From assembly GCA_047623555.1 (NCBI GenBank), contig JBLHMP010000028.1, positions 1 to 45,366 on the forward strand: a stretch of 45,366 bases of DNA, in the 5' to 3' direction. This stretch comes from NORP181 sp047623555 (lineage in GTDB: Bacteria > Pseudomonadota > Alphaproteobacteria > Rhodobacterales > Rhodobacteraceae). The notes below the pieces were generated by a model, which saw only the letters and a list, made by a program, of their open reading frames with translations, did not search any database and had not been told where the DNA came from. Below are positions 23,342 through 30,800 of the stretch, in pieces (positions within the stretch are counted from its first letter, which is position 1; every line of letters begins with the position of its first letter). The translations under genes were made by a program, and so were the position numbers.

Positions 23342-25696
23342 ATGAGCAGTTTTGATGAAATGGATGCGTTTGAGAACGCCTCACTGTCGTCGCGCGCAAT
23401 GGCCGCGCGCCCCACGCCCTATCTGGACGGTTTGAACCCCGCCCAGAGCGAAGCGGTTCAAACCATTCACGGCCCGGTGTTGATGCTGGCCGGGGCAGGG
23501 ACCGGCAAAACCCGCGCCCTGACCGCGCGCATTGTGCATCTGCTGAACACGGGGGCGGCGCGCCCCAACGAAATCCTTGCGGTAACCTTCACCAACAAAG
23601 CCGCGCGCGAGATGAAAAACCGGGTGTCAGGCATGTTGGGCCACTCGATCGAAGGCATGCCATGGCTGGGCACTTTCCACGCCATCTGTGTGAAGTTGTT
23701 GCGTCGGCATGCCGAACTGGTGGGGTTAAAATCAAACTTCACCATTCTGGACACCGACGATCAGCTGCGCCTGCTGAAACAGTTGGTGGCCGCGACCAAT
23801 ATTGATGACAAACGCTGGCCCGCGCGGCAATTGGCCGGCATCATCGACGGCTGGAAAAACCGCGCCTTTACGCCAGACAAAGTGCCAACGGCGGATGCCG
23901 GAGCCTATAATCACAAAGGTGTTGAGCTTTACGCGCAATACCAGCGGCGTCTAAAAGATCTGAATGCTACCGATTTCGGTGATCTGCTACTGCATGTGGT
24001 GACAATTTTTCAGCAACATCCCGATGTGCTTGAAAAATACCAACGCTGGTTCCGTTTTATTTTGGTGGACGAATACCAAGATACCAATGTCGCGCAATAT
24101 TTGTGGCTGCGTCTGCTGGCCGCCGGGCATAAAAACGTCTGCTGTGTTGGCGATGATGATCAGTCGATCTATGGTTGGCGCGGGGCCGAAGTCGGCAATA
24201 TCCTGCGTTTCGAGAAAGATTTCCCCGGCGCGCATGTGGTGCGGCTTGAACAAAACTACCGGTCCACCCCACATATTCTGGCCGCTGCATCCGCTGTGAT
24301 TGCCGGTAACCAAGGCCGATTGGGCAAAACCCTGTGGACCGATGCCAAAGACGGCGAAAAGGTCCGGCTGATCGGCCATTGGGACGGCGAAGAAGAGGCC
24401 CGCTGGATCGGCGAAGAAGTCGAATCAATGCAACGTGGCGCCCGTGGCATGCGGCCCATTAACCTTGATGAAATGGCTATTTTGGTGCGCGCATCCCACC
24501 AGATGCGCGCATTTGAGGATCGGTTCCTGACCATCGGCCTGCCATATCGCGTTATCGGCGGCCCACGATTCTATGAACGCCTAGAGATTCGCGATGCGAT
24601 GGCCTATTTCCGCATCGTCACCAGCCCCGACGATGATCTGGCGTTTGAGCGTATTGTGAACACGCCGAAACGTGGCCTTGGCAACAAAGCCCAACAAACC
24701 ATTCACGAAACCGCCCGCGAAAATGGTACATCGTTGATCGAAGGCGCGCGTCTTGCGCTGCAATCGGGCCTCATCAAAGGCAAAGGCGGCATTGAGTTGG
24801 CCAAACTGGTCGACGGCATCGCCCGTTGGAGGCGTATGGCGCGGGAAAATGGCGTCACACACATAGAACTGGCCGAAATCATCCTGGATGAAAGCGGCTA
24901 TACCGCCCATTGGAAAAACGACAAAACGCCCGAAGGCCCGGGCCGTCTTGAAAACCTCAAGGAACTGGTCAAAGCGCTGGATAATTTTGAGAACCTGCAA
25001 GGGTTCCTCGAACATGTCAGCCTGATCATGGACAACGAATCAGACGATGGCGGCGCCAAAATATCGATCATGACCCTGCACGCCGCCAAAGGCCTTGAAT
25101 TCCCCGCCGTGTTCCTGCCCGGATGGGAGGACGGTCTGTTCCCGTCCCAACGCAGCATGGATGAAAGCGGCACCAAAGGCGAAGAAGAAGAGCGCCGTCT
25201 GGCCTATGTCGGGATCACGAGGGCCGAGGAACTGTGTACGATATCCTTTGCCGCCAACCGCCGTATCTTTGGCCAATGGCAATCGGCCTTGCCGTCGCGA
25301 TTCATCGACGAACTTCCGCCTGAACATGTGGATGTGCTGACACCACCCGGTCTTTATGGCGGCGGTTTTGGGGCTGCAGGTATGGCGCAACCGGTCCAAT
25401 CCAATATCGGCGAACGGGTCGCCAGCACCAATGTCTATAACTCACCGGGCTGGAAGCGGATGCAGGACCGCGCAGGCGAACGTGGTATCGCCAAACCCAA
25501 GGAAACCCGCAACACCGTGATCGATATGACGGCCATATCAAGCTTTACGGTTGGCGAACGGGTATTTCATCAAAAATTCGGCTATGGCGCGATCACCGGA
25601 ATCGAAGGCGACAAGTTGGAAATCGACTTTGAAAAGGCCGGAACCAAAAAGATCGTCGCCCAATTTGTATCCGCAAGCGACGACATCCCGTTCTAA
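23342..25696 (+). CDS. uvrD: ATP-dependent 3'-5' DNA helicase, UvrD/PcrA type
   Basis: Superfamily 1A helicase used in excision and mismatch repair and in clearing RecA. 784 residues. Motifs: Q-motif GLNPAQSEAV (30-39), Walker A AGAGTGKTR (50-58), Ia TFTNKAAREM, II VDEYQDT (Asp243, Glu244), III GDDDQSIYGWRG, IV RLEQNYRS, V TLHAAKGLEF and VI RRLAYVGITRAEE. The C-terminus has the Tudor-like domain (VGERVFHQKFGYGAITGIEGDKLEI) that in PcrA/UvrD contacts RNA polymerase. The SOS box directly upstream suggests LexA control. Downstream lie a 27-bp repeat and convergent sRNA genes. Confidence 0.95.
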   Translation: MSSFDEMDAFENASLSSRAMAARPTPYLDGLNPAQSEAVQTIHGPVLMLAGAGTGKTRALTARIVHLLNTGAARPNEILAVTFTNKAAREMKNRVSGMLGHSIEGMPWLGTFHAICVKLLRRHAELVGLKSNFTILDTDDQLRLLKQLVAATNIDDKRWPARQLAGIIDGWKNRAFTPDKVPTADAGAYNHKGVELYAQYQRRLKDLNATDFGDLLLHVVTIFQQHPDVLEKYQRWFRFILVDEYQDTNVAQYLWLRLLAAGHKNVCCVGDDDQSIYGWRGAEVGNILRFEKDFPGAHVVRLEQNYRSTPHILAAASAVIAGNQGRLGKTLWTDAKDGEKVRLIGHWDGEEEARWIGEEVESMQRGARGMRPINLDEMAILVRASHQMRAFEDRFLTIGLPYRVIGGPRFYERLEIRDAMAYFRIVTSPDDDLAFERIVNTPKRGLGNKAQQTIHETARENGTSLIEGARLALQSGLIKGKGGIELAKLVDGIARWRRMARENGVTHIELAEIILDESGYTAHWKNDKTPEGPGRLENLKELVKALDNFENLQGFLEHVSLIMDNESDDGGAKISIMTLHAAKGLEFPAVFLPGWEDGLFPSQRSMDESGTKGEEEERRLAYVGITRAEELCTISFAANRRIFGQWQSALPSRFIDELPPEHVDVLTPPGLYGGGFGAAGMAQPVQSNIGERVASTNVYNSPGWKRMQDRAGERGIAKPKETRNTVIDMTAISSFTVGERVFHQKFGYGAITGIEGDKLEIDFEKAGTKKIVAQFVSASDDIPF

Positions 25697-25709
25697 AGCC
25701 ACTTTCCAA

Positions 25710-25736
25710 TTTCCATAAATATCCCCGCCGGAGGCA
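25710..25736. repeat. 27-bp intergenic repeat, copy 1
   Basis: Bases 25710-25736 (begin TTTCCATAAATATCCCCGCC) are the exact reverse complement of 38395-38421. The copy sits between the uvrD end and the convergent sRNA array. A degenerate copy (CCAAAATACCTCCGCCAGAG) lies at about 11425-11451. Similar sequences are scattered between genes in Rhodobacterales. Confidence 0.85.
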
Positions 25737-25744
25737 CAGACCGC

Positions 25745-25800
25745 ACTTTTCCAAAGGAAAATGGCGGAACATACTTTTCCAAAGGAAAATGGCGGAACAT
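25745..25800. repeat. Tandem direct repeat, two 28-bp units, each with a palindrome
   Basis: Bases 25745-25772 are repeated without change at 25773-25800. Each unit contains CTTTTCC-AAA-GGAAAAT, a near-perfect inverted repeat. Because the units are identical, duplication is recent or maintained. Possible roles are a paired protein-binding site or a 3' mRNA stem; none is shown. Confidence 0.85.
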
Positions 25801-25869
25801 ATCGTGACGGGCCGCAGGTCCGTCCCATTTATATCAAACGCCGACAGATCGAACACCAGACATAAAAAA

Positions 25870-25900
25870 ACGGCAGCACCAGGGAGGAGGGTGCTGCCGT
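25870..25900 (-). ncRNA. CcsR-like sRNA hairpin 4 with terminator
   Basis: On the minus strand the 11-bp stem ACGGCAGCACC/GGTGCTGCCGT carries the loop CTCCTCCCT and is followed by seven T (25869-25863), giving a rho-independent terminator as well as a CCUCCC-loop hairpin. It is the last of four similar hairpins downstream of the DUF1127 gene, the layout of CcsR1-4 in Rhodobacter sphaeroides. Confidence 0.8.
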
Positions 25901-25908
25901 TCTTTGTA

Positions 25909-25941
25909 ACACCCGGGCTCAGGGAGGAGAGGCCAAGGTGT
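25909..25941 (-). ncRNA. CcsR-like sRNA hairpin 3
   Basis: Stem ACACC..GGC / GCC..GGTGT on the minus strand with the loop region CTCTCCTCCCTGA, exposing the CUCCUCCC motif. Third in a row of four. Confidence 0.7.
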
Positions 25942-25975
25942 ATTCTGTGTCGACCCATGAGGGCCGGGAATTTTT

Positions 25976-26009
25976 GCGACGACATCCGGGAGGAGGTGAA
26001 TGCCGCCGC
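25976..26009 (-). ncRNA. CcsR-like sRNA hairpin 2
   Basis: A 10-bp stem GCGGCGGCAT / ATGTCGTCGC (with G-T pairs) on the minus strand; the loop TCACCTCCTCCCGG carries the full CCUCCUCCC motif. Confidence 0.75.
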
Positions 26010-26017
26010 TAGTTTCA

Positions 26018-26043
26018 GGGTCTTCCGGGAGGAAAGAGACCCC
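26018..26043 (-). ncRNA. CcsR-like sRNA hairpin 1
   Basis: Stem GGGTC/GACCC plus TTCC/GGAA on the minus strand, with TCCTCCC in the loop. It begins about 24 bases after the DUF1127 stop codon and is probably cotranscribed with that gene and processed out. Confidence 0.7.
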
Positions 26044-26066
26044 GATCTCGGTGTTCTTTGTGTCGC

Positions 26067-26273
26067 TTAGACGCCGTAAACTGCTTTATGAGCAGCTTGC
26101 TCGATTTTGCCGCGACCAAGGCCCAGGTCTTCAAGTTCGGCCCGGCTCAGATCCGACAGGATGCGAACGGTCTTGCGATAATTAATGTATTGGGCAGCTC
26201 GCTCGGTGAGGCCCATCAAAAAGTTCACGGGATGACCAAGAGCGGAAGCGGAGATGTGCGATGTTACAGCCAT
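26067..26273 (-). CDS. DUF1127 small RNA-binding-type protein (CcaF1-like)
   Basis: 68 residues from the ATG at 26273. The second half YRKTVRILSDLSRAELEDLGLGRGKIEQAA is a clear DUF1127 domain (YRRTLRELSALSDRELADIGLSRSDI type), basic and helical. In Rhodobacter sphaeroides a DUF1127 protein (CcaF1) encoded directly upstream of four CcsR sRNAs takes part in RNA maturation and stress adaptation. The same arrangement is seen here, with four CCUCCC hairpins downstream on the same strand. The alternative forward-strand frame over this region has no recognisable product. Confidence 0.88.
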   Translation of the reverse strand: MAVTSHISASALGHPVNFLMGLTERAAQYINYRKTVRILSDLSRAELEDLGLGRGKIEQAAHKAVYGV

Positions 26274-26300
26274 TGTCGTAAACCTTTTTGTTTGTGTGAC

Positions 26301-26327
26301 GCTATGTCGTTGTTCCTTGCTAACAAG
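26301..26327 (-). promoter_or_regulatory. Candidate stress-sigma promoter of the DUF1127-sRNA unit
   Basis: On the minus strand CTTG (26327-26324) is followed by about 17-18 bases and CATAGC (26306-26301), roughly 30 bases before the ATG. The CTTG box fits RpoH-type promoters better than sigma-70. In Rhodobacter the equivalent operon is RpoHI/RpoHII-dependent; here this is a reading by eye only. Confidence 0.35.
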
Positions 26328-26630
26328 ATAGGCGAATGCTGCGACTGCACAATGGACACGTTAGCAATGCCGCTATGCAGCAAATGCATAGGCAAAAAAG
26401 TATGTTCATCTGATTGTCTGATCCGTGCGGGCCTCTTATTGCTGAGAGGCACCAGCTGGCGGCGCTCTCTTATGCACCTGATCTTATGTATCTGTGTGCG
26501 GGAATTGATGGGACTATCCCTAAATCCACCAGGTCGACCGGGTGAAGCCGATGATTTGGCGCGAATCAATTGCTTTTTTGCCAGAATCGGATGAGTCGCA
26601 GTTCACTAAGGTGAGAACATAAAAAGAACA

Positions 26631-26677
26631 TTGCGGATGCTTTGCTAAAATGGTAAAATATCTGGGAAATCATGGGA
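26631..26677 (+). promoter_or_regulatory. Candidate distal dcw promoter with two MraZ-type boxes
   Basis: TTGCGG (26631-26636), 17 bases, TAAAAT (26654-26659). Just after the -10 come TGGGA (26663-26667) and TGGGA (26673-26677), 10 bp apart, the repeat unit and spacing that MraZ binds in E. coli; a TCCCA follows at 26689. The boxes would cover the transcription start, which fits repression. Confidence 0.45.
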
Positions 26678-26826
26678 AAAAATATGTATCCCAAAATCTG
26701 CACACTATATGGTGTTTGGTATCTATGGCTCACTAGATATGCTGATATCTCTTTAAATTCCCGCAGGGTCGTGCCAAAATTTATGGCAAATTTGGGGCAA
26801 GGTTTCATAATTCAAAATAATTTTTG

Positions 26827-26860
26827 TTGATCTCCATGAATTCCCATGGCATCCCTAGTG
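26827..26860 (+). promoter_or_regulatory. Candidate proximal promoter of the mraZ leader RNA, with boxes
   Basis: TTGATC (26827-26832), 17 bases, CATCCC (26850-26855). Within it, CTCCA (26832), TCCCA (26842) and TCCCT (26852) recur every 10 bp; on the minus strand these read AGGGA, TGGGA, TGGAG, a three-box MraZ-type array. Starting near 26865 would give a leader RNA of about 220 bases, close to the UpsM size. Confidence 0.4.
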
Positions 26861-26864
26861 CATC

Positions 26865-27083
26865 GGATGAGAACGGAACAGCAGGGGCACCAAACGACCC
26901 CGAAACAATAATAAACTAGCAGGTTTCATACAGGCGCTTCGCTTTCATCAGACCAACGAGATCCGGCGCGCGAGCGAGCAGACATCCCCCCAGGTGGCGC
27001 GCGCAGCTGGACTTCCCGCTAAAGCGGGACGAGGACGGCGGGTTGATCAGTGGCAGCAGATCAACCCGCTGTTTTCATTTTTA
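26865..27083 (+). ncRNA. UpsM-like leader RNA of the dcw mRNA
   Basis: The sequence upstream of mraZ is GC-rich and structured (for example CCCGCT-AA-AGCGGG at 27014-27027, paired GGCGCGC blocks near 26967 and 26993) and ends in a strong terminator 46 bases before mraZ. In Rhodobacter sphaeroides the abundant sRNA UpsM arises in just this way from the dcw 5' leader by premature termination. The 5' end here is inferred from a promoter candidate. Homology is by position and architecture, not by alignment. Confidence 0.65.
27038..27083 (+). terminator. Strong terminator between leader RNA and mraZ
   Basis: A perfect 11-bp stem GCGGGTTGATC (27038-27048) / GATCAACCCGC (27059-27069), loop AGTGGCAGCA, followed by TGTTTTCATTTTTA. 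As it lies between the only promoter candidates and mraZ, dcw expression would depend on read-through. Confidence 0.9.
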
Positions 27084-27129
27084 TGGGGGCATATTTTTTC
27101 GCAGGGACGCGACGTGAGGGACAGTTATA

Positions 27130-27633
27130 GTGGGCCGCAGGTTCAGAGGTGAAAGCCACCACAAGGTAGATGCAAAGGGCAGGGTCTCAATCCCGGCCCT
27201 GTTTCGCCGTGTACTTGAATCTGGAGATTCCAACTGGCAATCCGGCGACGCCCCTGAACTCGTCATTGTATATGGTGACCGCCGCCGTGAATTCCTTGAG
27301 TGTTATACCATGGACGCAATCGAAGGTGTCGATGTCAAAATCGACGCTTTGCCGCGCGGCTCGCAGGAACGTAAAGTTCTGCAACGCATGTTTCATGGTC
27401 AATCTTTTCCAACCTCTGTTGACGAGACCGGGCGGCTTGTGCTGCCCGCCAAACTGCGCGCCAAAATCGGCCTTGATGGCGAAGCGTTCTTTATCGCTGC
27501 CGGTGATACATTCCAGATCTGGAAGCCCGAAACCTATGAGTCGGTCGAATTGGCCAAGACCGAGGCCTGGCTTGATGAACTGCCCGATGATTTTGACCCG
27601 ATGGAATATCTTGACGGCGTAGGAGAGGCATAA
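27130..27633 (+). CDS. mraZ: Transcriptional regulator MraZ
   Basis: First gene of the dcw cluster; in E. coli MraZ represses the cluster by binding TGGG repeats near its promoter. 167 residues, starting with GTG at 27130 (GAGGGAC upstream). Two AbrB/SpoVT-like MraZ domains are visible: RRFRGESHHKVDAKGRVSIPALFRRVLE (N) and FPTSVDETGRLVLPAKLRAKIGLDGEAFFIAAGDTFQIWKPE (C), each with the D-x-K/T-G-R-hhhP signature. Candidate TGGGA boxes lie upstream at 26663 and 26832-26856. Four bases separate it from rsmH. Confidence 0.95.
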   Translation: MGRRFRGESHHKVDAKGRVSIPALFRRVLESGDSNWQSGDAPELVIVYGDRRREFLECYTMDAIEGVDVKIDALPRGSQERKVLQRMFHGQSFPTSVDETGRLVLPAKLRAKIGLDGEAFFIAAGDTFQIWKPETYESVELAKTEAWLDELPDDFDPMEYLDGVGEA

Positions 27634-27637
27634 CGGC

Positions 27638-28630
27638 ATGGCTGCTGCGGCCCGCTTAAACACAAATGATCCCCACATTCCGGTTCTACTGCGGCCTTTG
27701 CTGGCTGCGGTTGCACCTGTTTCTGGCACCTGGCTCGACGGTACTTTCGGTGCCGGCGGCTATACCCGTGGCCTGCTTGAGGCTGGCGCCGATCAGGTCA
27801 TTGCCGTTGACCGCGATCCGTTGGCTTTTGAAATGGCAAAGGACTGGGTAGGAGAATATGGCGACCGGCTGGTGATGCAGCAGGGCGTGTTTTCCAAGAT
27901 GGATGAATACGGCAGCGATCTGGACGGTATCGTTCTGGATCTGGGCGTGTCGTCGATGCAGCTTGATCTGGCGGAACGTGGGTTTTCGTTCATGAAGGAC
28001 GGCCCCCTTGATATGCGCATGTCGCAATCGGGTGAATCTGCGGCCGATCTGGTCAATACCGCGTCTGAAACCACGCTGGCCGATATCCTGTTTCACTTTG
28101 GCGAAGAGCGGGCCAGCCGTCGCATTGCGCGCGCCATTTGCCGGACACGCGAATTGGCTCCGATTGAGACCACCAAACAACTGACAACGATTATCGAGGG
28201 CTGTCTGCCGCGCTCAAAGCCGGGGCATTCGCACCCGGCAACGCGTAGCTTTCAGGCCATTCGTATTGCGGTGAACGCAGAATATGAGGAATTGTTTCAG
28301 GGGCTTATGGCCGCAGAGCGGGCGCTGAAACCCGGTGGTATGCTGGCCGTTGTGACGTTTCATTCGATTGAGGACCGCATGGTCAAACGCTTTATGCAGT
28401 CCCGAGCAGGCGCGCAGGGGCGGGGCAGTCGTTATGTGCCGGAAACCGTGCTGCCGGACCCACAGTTTACCCTGAAATCGCGCAAGGCCATTGGCCCGGA
28501 TGACCAGGAACTAGAAGAAAACCCCAGATCGCGCTCGGCCAAGCTGCGGGTTGCTATCCGCACGGATGCGTCGGCAGGAGAGATCGACTCTGCCAGCCTT
28601 GGAATGCCAACGGTTAAGGAATCCCGATGA
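27638..28630 (+). CDS. rsmH: 16S rRNA (cytosine1402-N4)-methyltransferase
   Basis: Methylates N4 of C1402 in the ribosomal P site. 330 residues. HIPVLLRPLLAAV at the N-terminus, the SAM-binding GTFGAGGYTRGLLEAGA (G-x-G-G-x-T), LDGIVLDLGVSSMQLDLAERGFSF, the insert domain with SHPATRSFQAIRIAVN, and FHSIEDRMVKRF near the end are all family hallmarks. The last four bases overlap ftsL (ATGA). Confidence 0.97.
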   Translation: MAAAARLNTNDPHIPVLLRPLLAAVAPVSGTWLDGTFGAGGYTRGLLEAGADQVIAVDRDPLAFEMAKDWVGEYGDRLVMQQGVFSKMDEYGSDLDGIVLDLGVSSMQLDLAERGFSFMKDGPLDMRMSQSGESAADLVNTASETTLADILFHFGEERASRRIARAICRTRELAPIETTKQLTTIIEGCLPRSKPGHSHPATRSFQAIRIAVNAEYEELFQGLMAAERALKPGGMLAVVTFHSIEDRMVKRFMQSRAGAQGRGSRYVPETVLPDPQFTLKSRKAIGPDDQELEENPRSRSAKLRVAIRTDASAGEIDSASLGMPTVKESR

Positions 28631-28989
28631 AAGGCATAGCCTATGTGCTGACTGCACTGGCGGTGTTTGGGATGGCGTTTTGGGCCTACCGCGAAAACTA
28701 TGCCACGCAACAGGTGTTGTCCCAAACCCAGCGATTGCAGCGCAACATCGGTCAGGCACAGGTCCGCCTGCGGGTGTTGCGGGCTGAATGGGCCTATCTG
28801 AACCGGCCGGACCGGTTGCTTGAACTTAGCGATATCAACTTTGACCGTTTGGGCCTGCTGCCCCTGCGCCCGAACCAGTTTGGTCGCGTCGGCGAGGTGG
28901 CGTTTCCGCCCGAGCCGCTATTGCCGATCACCAATCCAGTGGACGTCTCGACCATGAACGCCGCCCTTCCCGGAGAGCAATTTCCATGA
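28627..28989 (+). CDS. ftsL: Cell division protein FtsL
   Basis: 120 residues. A short N-terminus, one membrane helix (GIAYVLTALAVFGMAFWAY), then a periplasmic coiled-coil/leucine-rich stretch (TQRLQRNIGQAQVRLRVLRAEWAYLNRPDRLLEL). The RAEWAYLNRPDRL box is typical of alphaproteobacterial FtsL. In the divisome FtsL, with FtsB and FtsQ, activates FtsW-FtsI. It overlaps both neighbours by 4 bases, so translation is coupled. Confidence 0.9.
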   Translation: MKGIAYVLTALAVFGMAFWAYRENYATQQVLSQTQRLQRNIGQAQVRLRVLRAEWAYLNRPDRLLELSDINFDRLGLLPLRPNQFGRVGEVAFPPEPLLPITNPVDVSTMNAALPGEQFP

Positions 28990-30776
28990 TCCGCATCCCA
29001 TTGCGCCCTCTGGCCCGCATTCTTCCTGCTCGTGAAAAGGGTGAAAACACCGACGCAATTGAACGTGAAAACATCCGCCTGCGTCACATCAACATGCAAG
29101 ACAAAGCCCGCAGCCGCGCCGAAGGTCGGCTTTTGGTGCTGGGTGTGTTCTTTTTCTGCGCTTTTGCTGTTGTTGGTGGGCGTATGGGCATGATGGCGAC
29201 CTCTGAGCCGGTTGAACCGCTGGCCAGTGCGACAGGGGCAACTATTGCCGCCCAACGCGCCGATATTGTCGATCGGCAAGGCCGGATTCTGGCGACCAAC
29301 TTTGAAACATTTTCGCTATACGCCCAGCCGCCGGTGATGATTGACCCACTGGCCGCCGCCGAAGGTCTGGCGCGCATTCTGCCGGATCTGGACAAAGAGC
29401 GGCTGATCAAGGATTTCACCGGAAAACGCAAATTTCTGTGGATCAAGCGCAAACTTAGCCCGGAGCAGAAACAGGCGGTGCATGATCTGGGTGATCCCGG
29501 TCTGATGTTTGGCCCACGCGAAATGCGGCTTTATCCCAACGGTCGTTTGGCCGCGCATATCCTGGGCGGTGCATCGTTTGGCAAAGAGGGCGTGAACGCC
29601 GCCGAAGTGATTGGCGTGGCTGGGGTGGAAAAGCAGTTTGACGATTATCTGCGCGACCCTTCCAATGGCGACGCGCCGTTGCAATTGTCACTGGACCTGA
29701 CGGTTCAGGCCGCATCCGAACGGGTGCTTTATGGTGGCATGAAACTGATGAACGCCAAGGGCGCGACGTCAATCCTGATGGATGTGCACACCGGCGAAGT
29801 TATCTCGATCGTGTCGCTGCCTGATTTTGACCCCAATGACCGGCCACGCCCACCGATTGAGGGCGAGGATCAGGCTGACAGCCCGCTGTTTAATCGCGCG
29901 GTTCAGGGGCTTTATGAACTCGGCTCGACATTTAAGATTTTCACAGCTGCACAGGCGATGGACCTGGGCCTTGTGAACGCCGATACAATGGTCAACACCC
30001 GCCGTCCGCTGCGCCAATCCGGTCACGAGATTGGCGAGTTTCATAACAAATCCTACGGCCCGGAACTGTCGGTTTCCATGGTCATCGAAAAGAGCTCAAA
30101 CGTTGGCACCGCCCGTTTGGCCCAGATGATCGGCATAGAACGGCAAAAGCAGTTTTTCGGCGTTTTGGGTATGCTGGAACGCACCGGTTTTGAGATTGTT
30201 GAAGCCCAGGGCGGGCGCCCGCTGATCCCACGCAACTGGGGTGTGCTCGAAATGATGACAATTTCGTTTGGCCACGGCATGTCGGCGACACCAATGCATC
30301 TGGCCGCTGGATACGCCACAATTGCCAATGGCGGGCGCTATGTTAGTCCGACGATCCTAAAACAGACCGGTGCGCAACTTGGCCCTCGGGTTCTGTCTGA
30401 GGCTTCTGCAGCTGCGGCGCGCAATATGCTGCGCCGGGTTGTGACCCATGGCACTGCCAGCTTTGGCGAAGTTCCGGGCTATGCGGTGGGCGGCAAAACC
30501 GGCACCGCGGACAAACCAAAACCAAGCGGCGGCTATTACAAGGACCGGGTGATTGCCACATTCGCCTGTATGTTCCCGGCGCATGATCCCAAATATGTGC
30601 TGATCGTAACGCTGGATGAGCCGTCGGAAAATTCCGGCTCAAAACCCCGCCGCACCGCCGGTTGGACCGCCGTTCCTGTGGCCGCCGAAATGATTGGCCG
30701 CATTGCGCCATTGCTGGGATTGCGTCCCGGTGTTGAACCCGTTCAAGTGGCCGGTATAACACTAACGTCAAACTAA
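28986..30776 (+). CDS. ftsI: Septal peptidoglycan transpeptidase (PBP3)
   Basis: Class B penicillin-binding protein that crosslinks septal peptidoglycan with FtsW. 596 residues: a cytoplasmic tail, a membrane helix (LLVLGVFFFCAFAVVGG), the dimerisation domain (RADIVDRQGRILATN...), and the transpeptidase with STFK (nucleophile Ser314, Lys317), SSN (370-372) and KTGT (504-507). All three catalytic motifs are intact. Overlaps ftsL by 4 bases; murE begins 24 bases after the stop. Confidence 0.96.
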   Translation: MIRIPLRPLARILPAREKGENTDAIERENIRLRHINMQDKARSRAEGRLLVLGVFFFCAFAVVGGRMGMMATSEPVEPLASATGATIAAQRADIVDRQGRILATNFETFSLYAQPPVMIDPLAAAEGLARILPDLDKERLIKDFTGKRKFLWIKRKLSPEQKQAVHDLGDPGLMFGPREMRLYPNGRLAAHILGGASFGKEGVNAAEVIGVAGVEKQFDDYLRDPSNGDAPLQLSLDLTVQAASERVLYGGMKLMNAKGATSILMDVHTGEVISIVSLPDFDPNDRPRPPIEGEDQADSPLFNRAVQGLYELGSTFKIFTAAQAMDLGLVNADTMVNTRRPLRQSGHEIGEFHNKSYGPELSVSMVIEKSSNVGTARLAQMIGIERQKQFFGVLGMLERTGFEIVEAQGGRPLIPRNWGVLEMMTISFGHGMSATPMHLAAGYATIANGGRYVSPTILKQTGAQLGPRVLSEASAAAARNMLRRVVTHGTASFGEVPGYAVGGKTGTADKPKPSGGYYKDRVIATFACMFPAHDPKYVLIVTLDEPSENSGSKPRRTAGWTAVPVAAEMIGRIAPLLGLRPGVEPVQVAGITLTSN

Positions 30777-30800
30777 CACTCAGGGCAAAGGCGCGTGCAT

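Larger units (their letters stand above)
26274..26864. other. Long intergenic region between DUF1127 and the mraZ leader
   Basis: About 590 bases without a supported gene. The left part holds the divergent DUF1127 promoter; 26400-26600 has only unconvincing frames and one short stem (GCCTCT/AGAGGC near 26433-26452); the right part is AT-rich and contains the candidate dcw promoters and MraZ-type boxes described separately. Confidence 0.6.

Noticed and set aside
25870..26043. The repeated GGGAGGA motifs as ribosome binding sites of small forward genes
   Set aside because: They fall in hairpin loops on the other strand and no forward frame begins at suitable spacing; the sRNA reading explains all four.
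26058..26594. A 178-codon forward frame over the DUF1127 gene and its promoter
   Set aside because: No recognisable domain, Cys-rich random-looking translation, no ribosome site, and it runs through the DUF1127 gene on the other strand.
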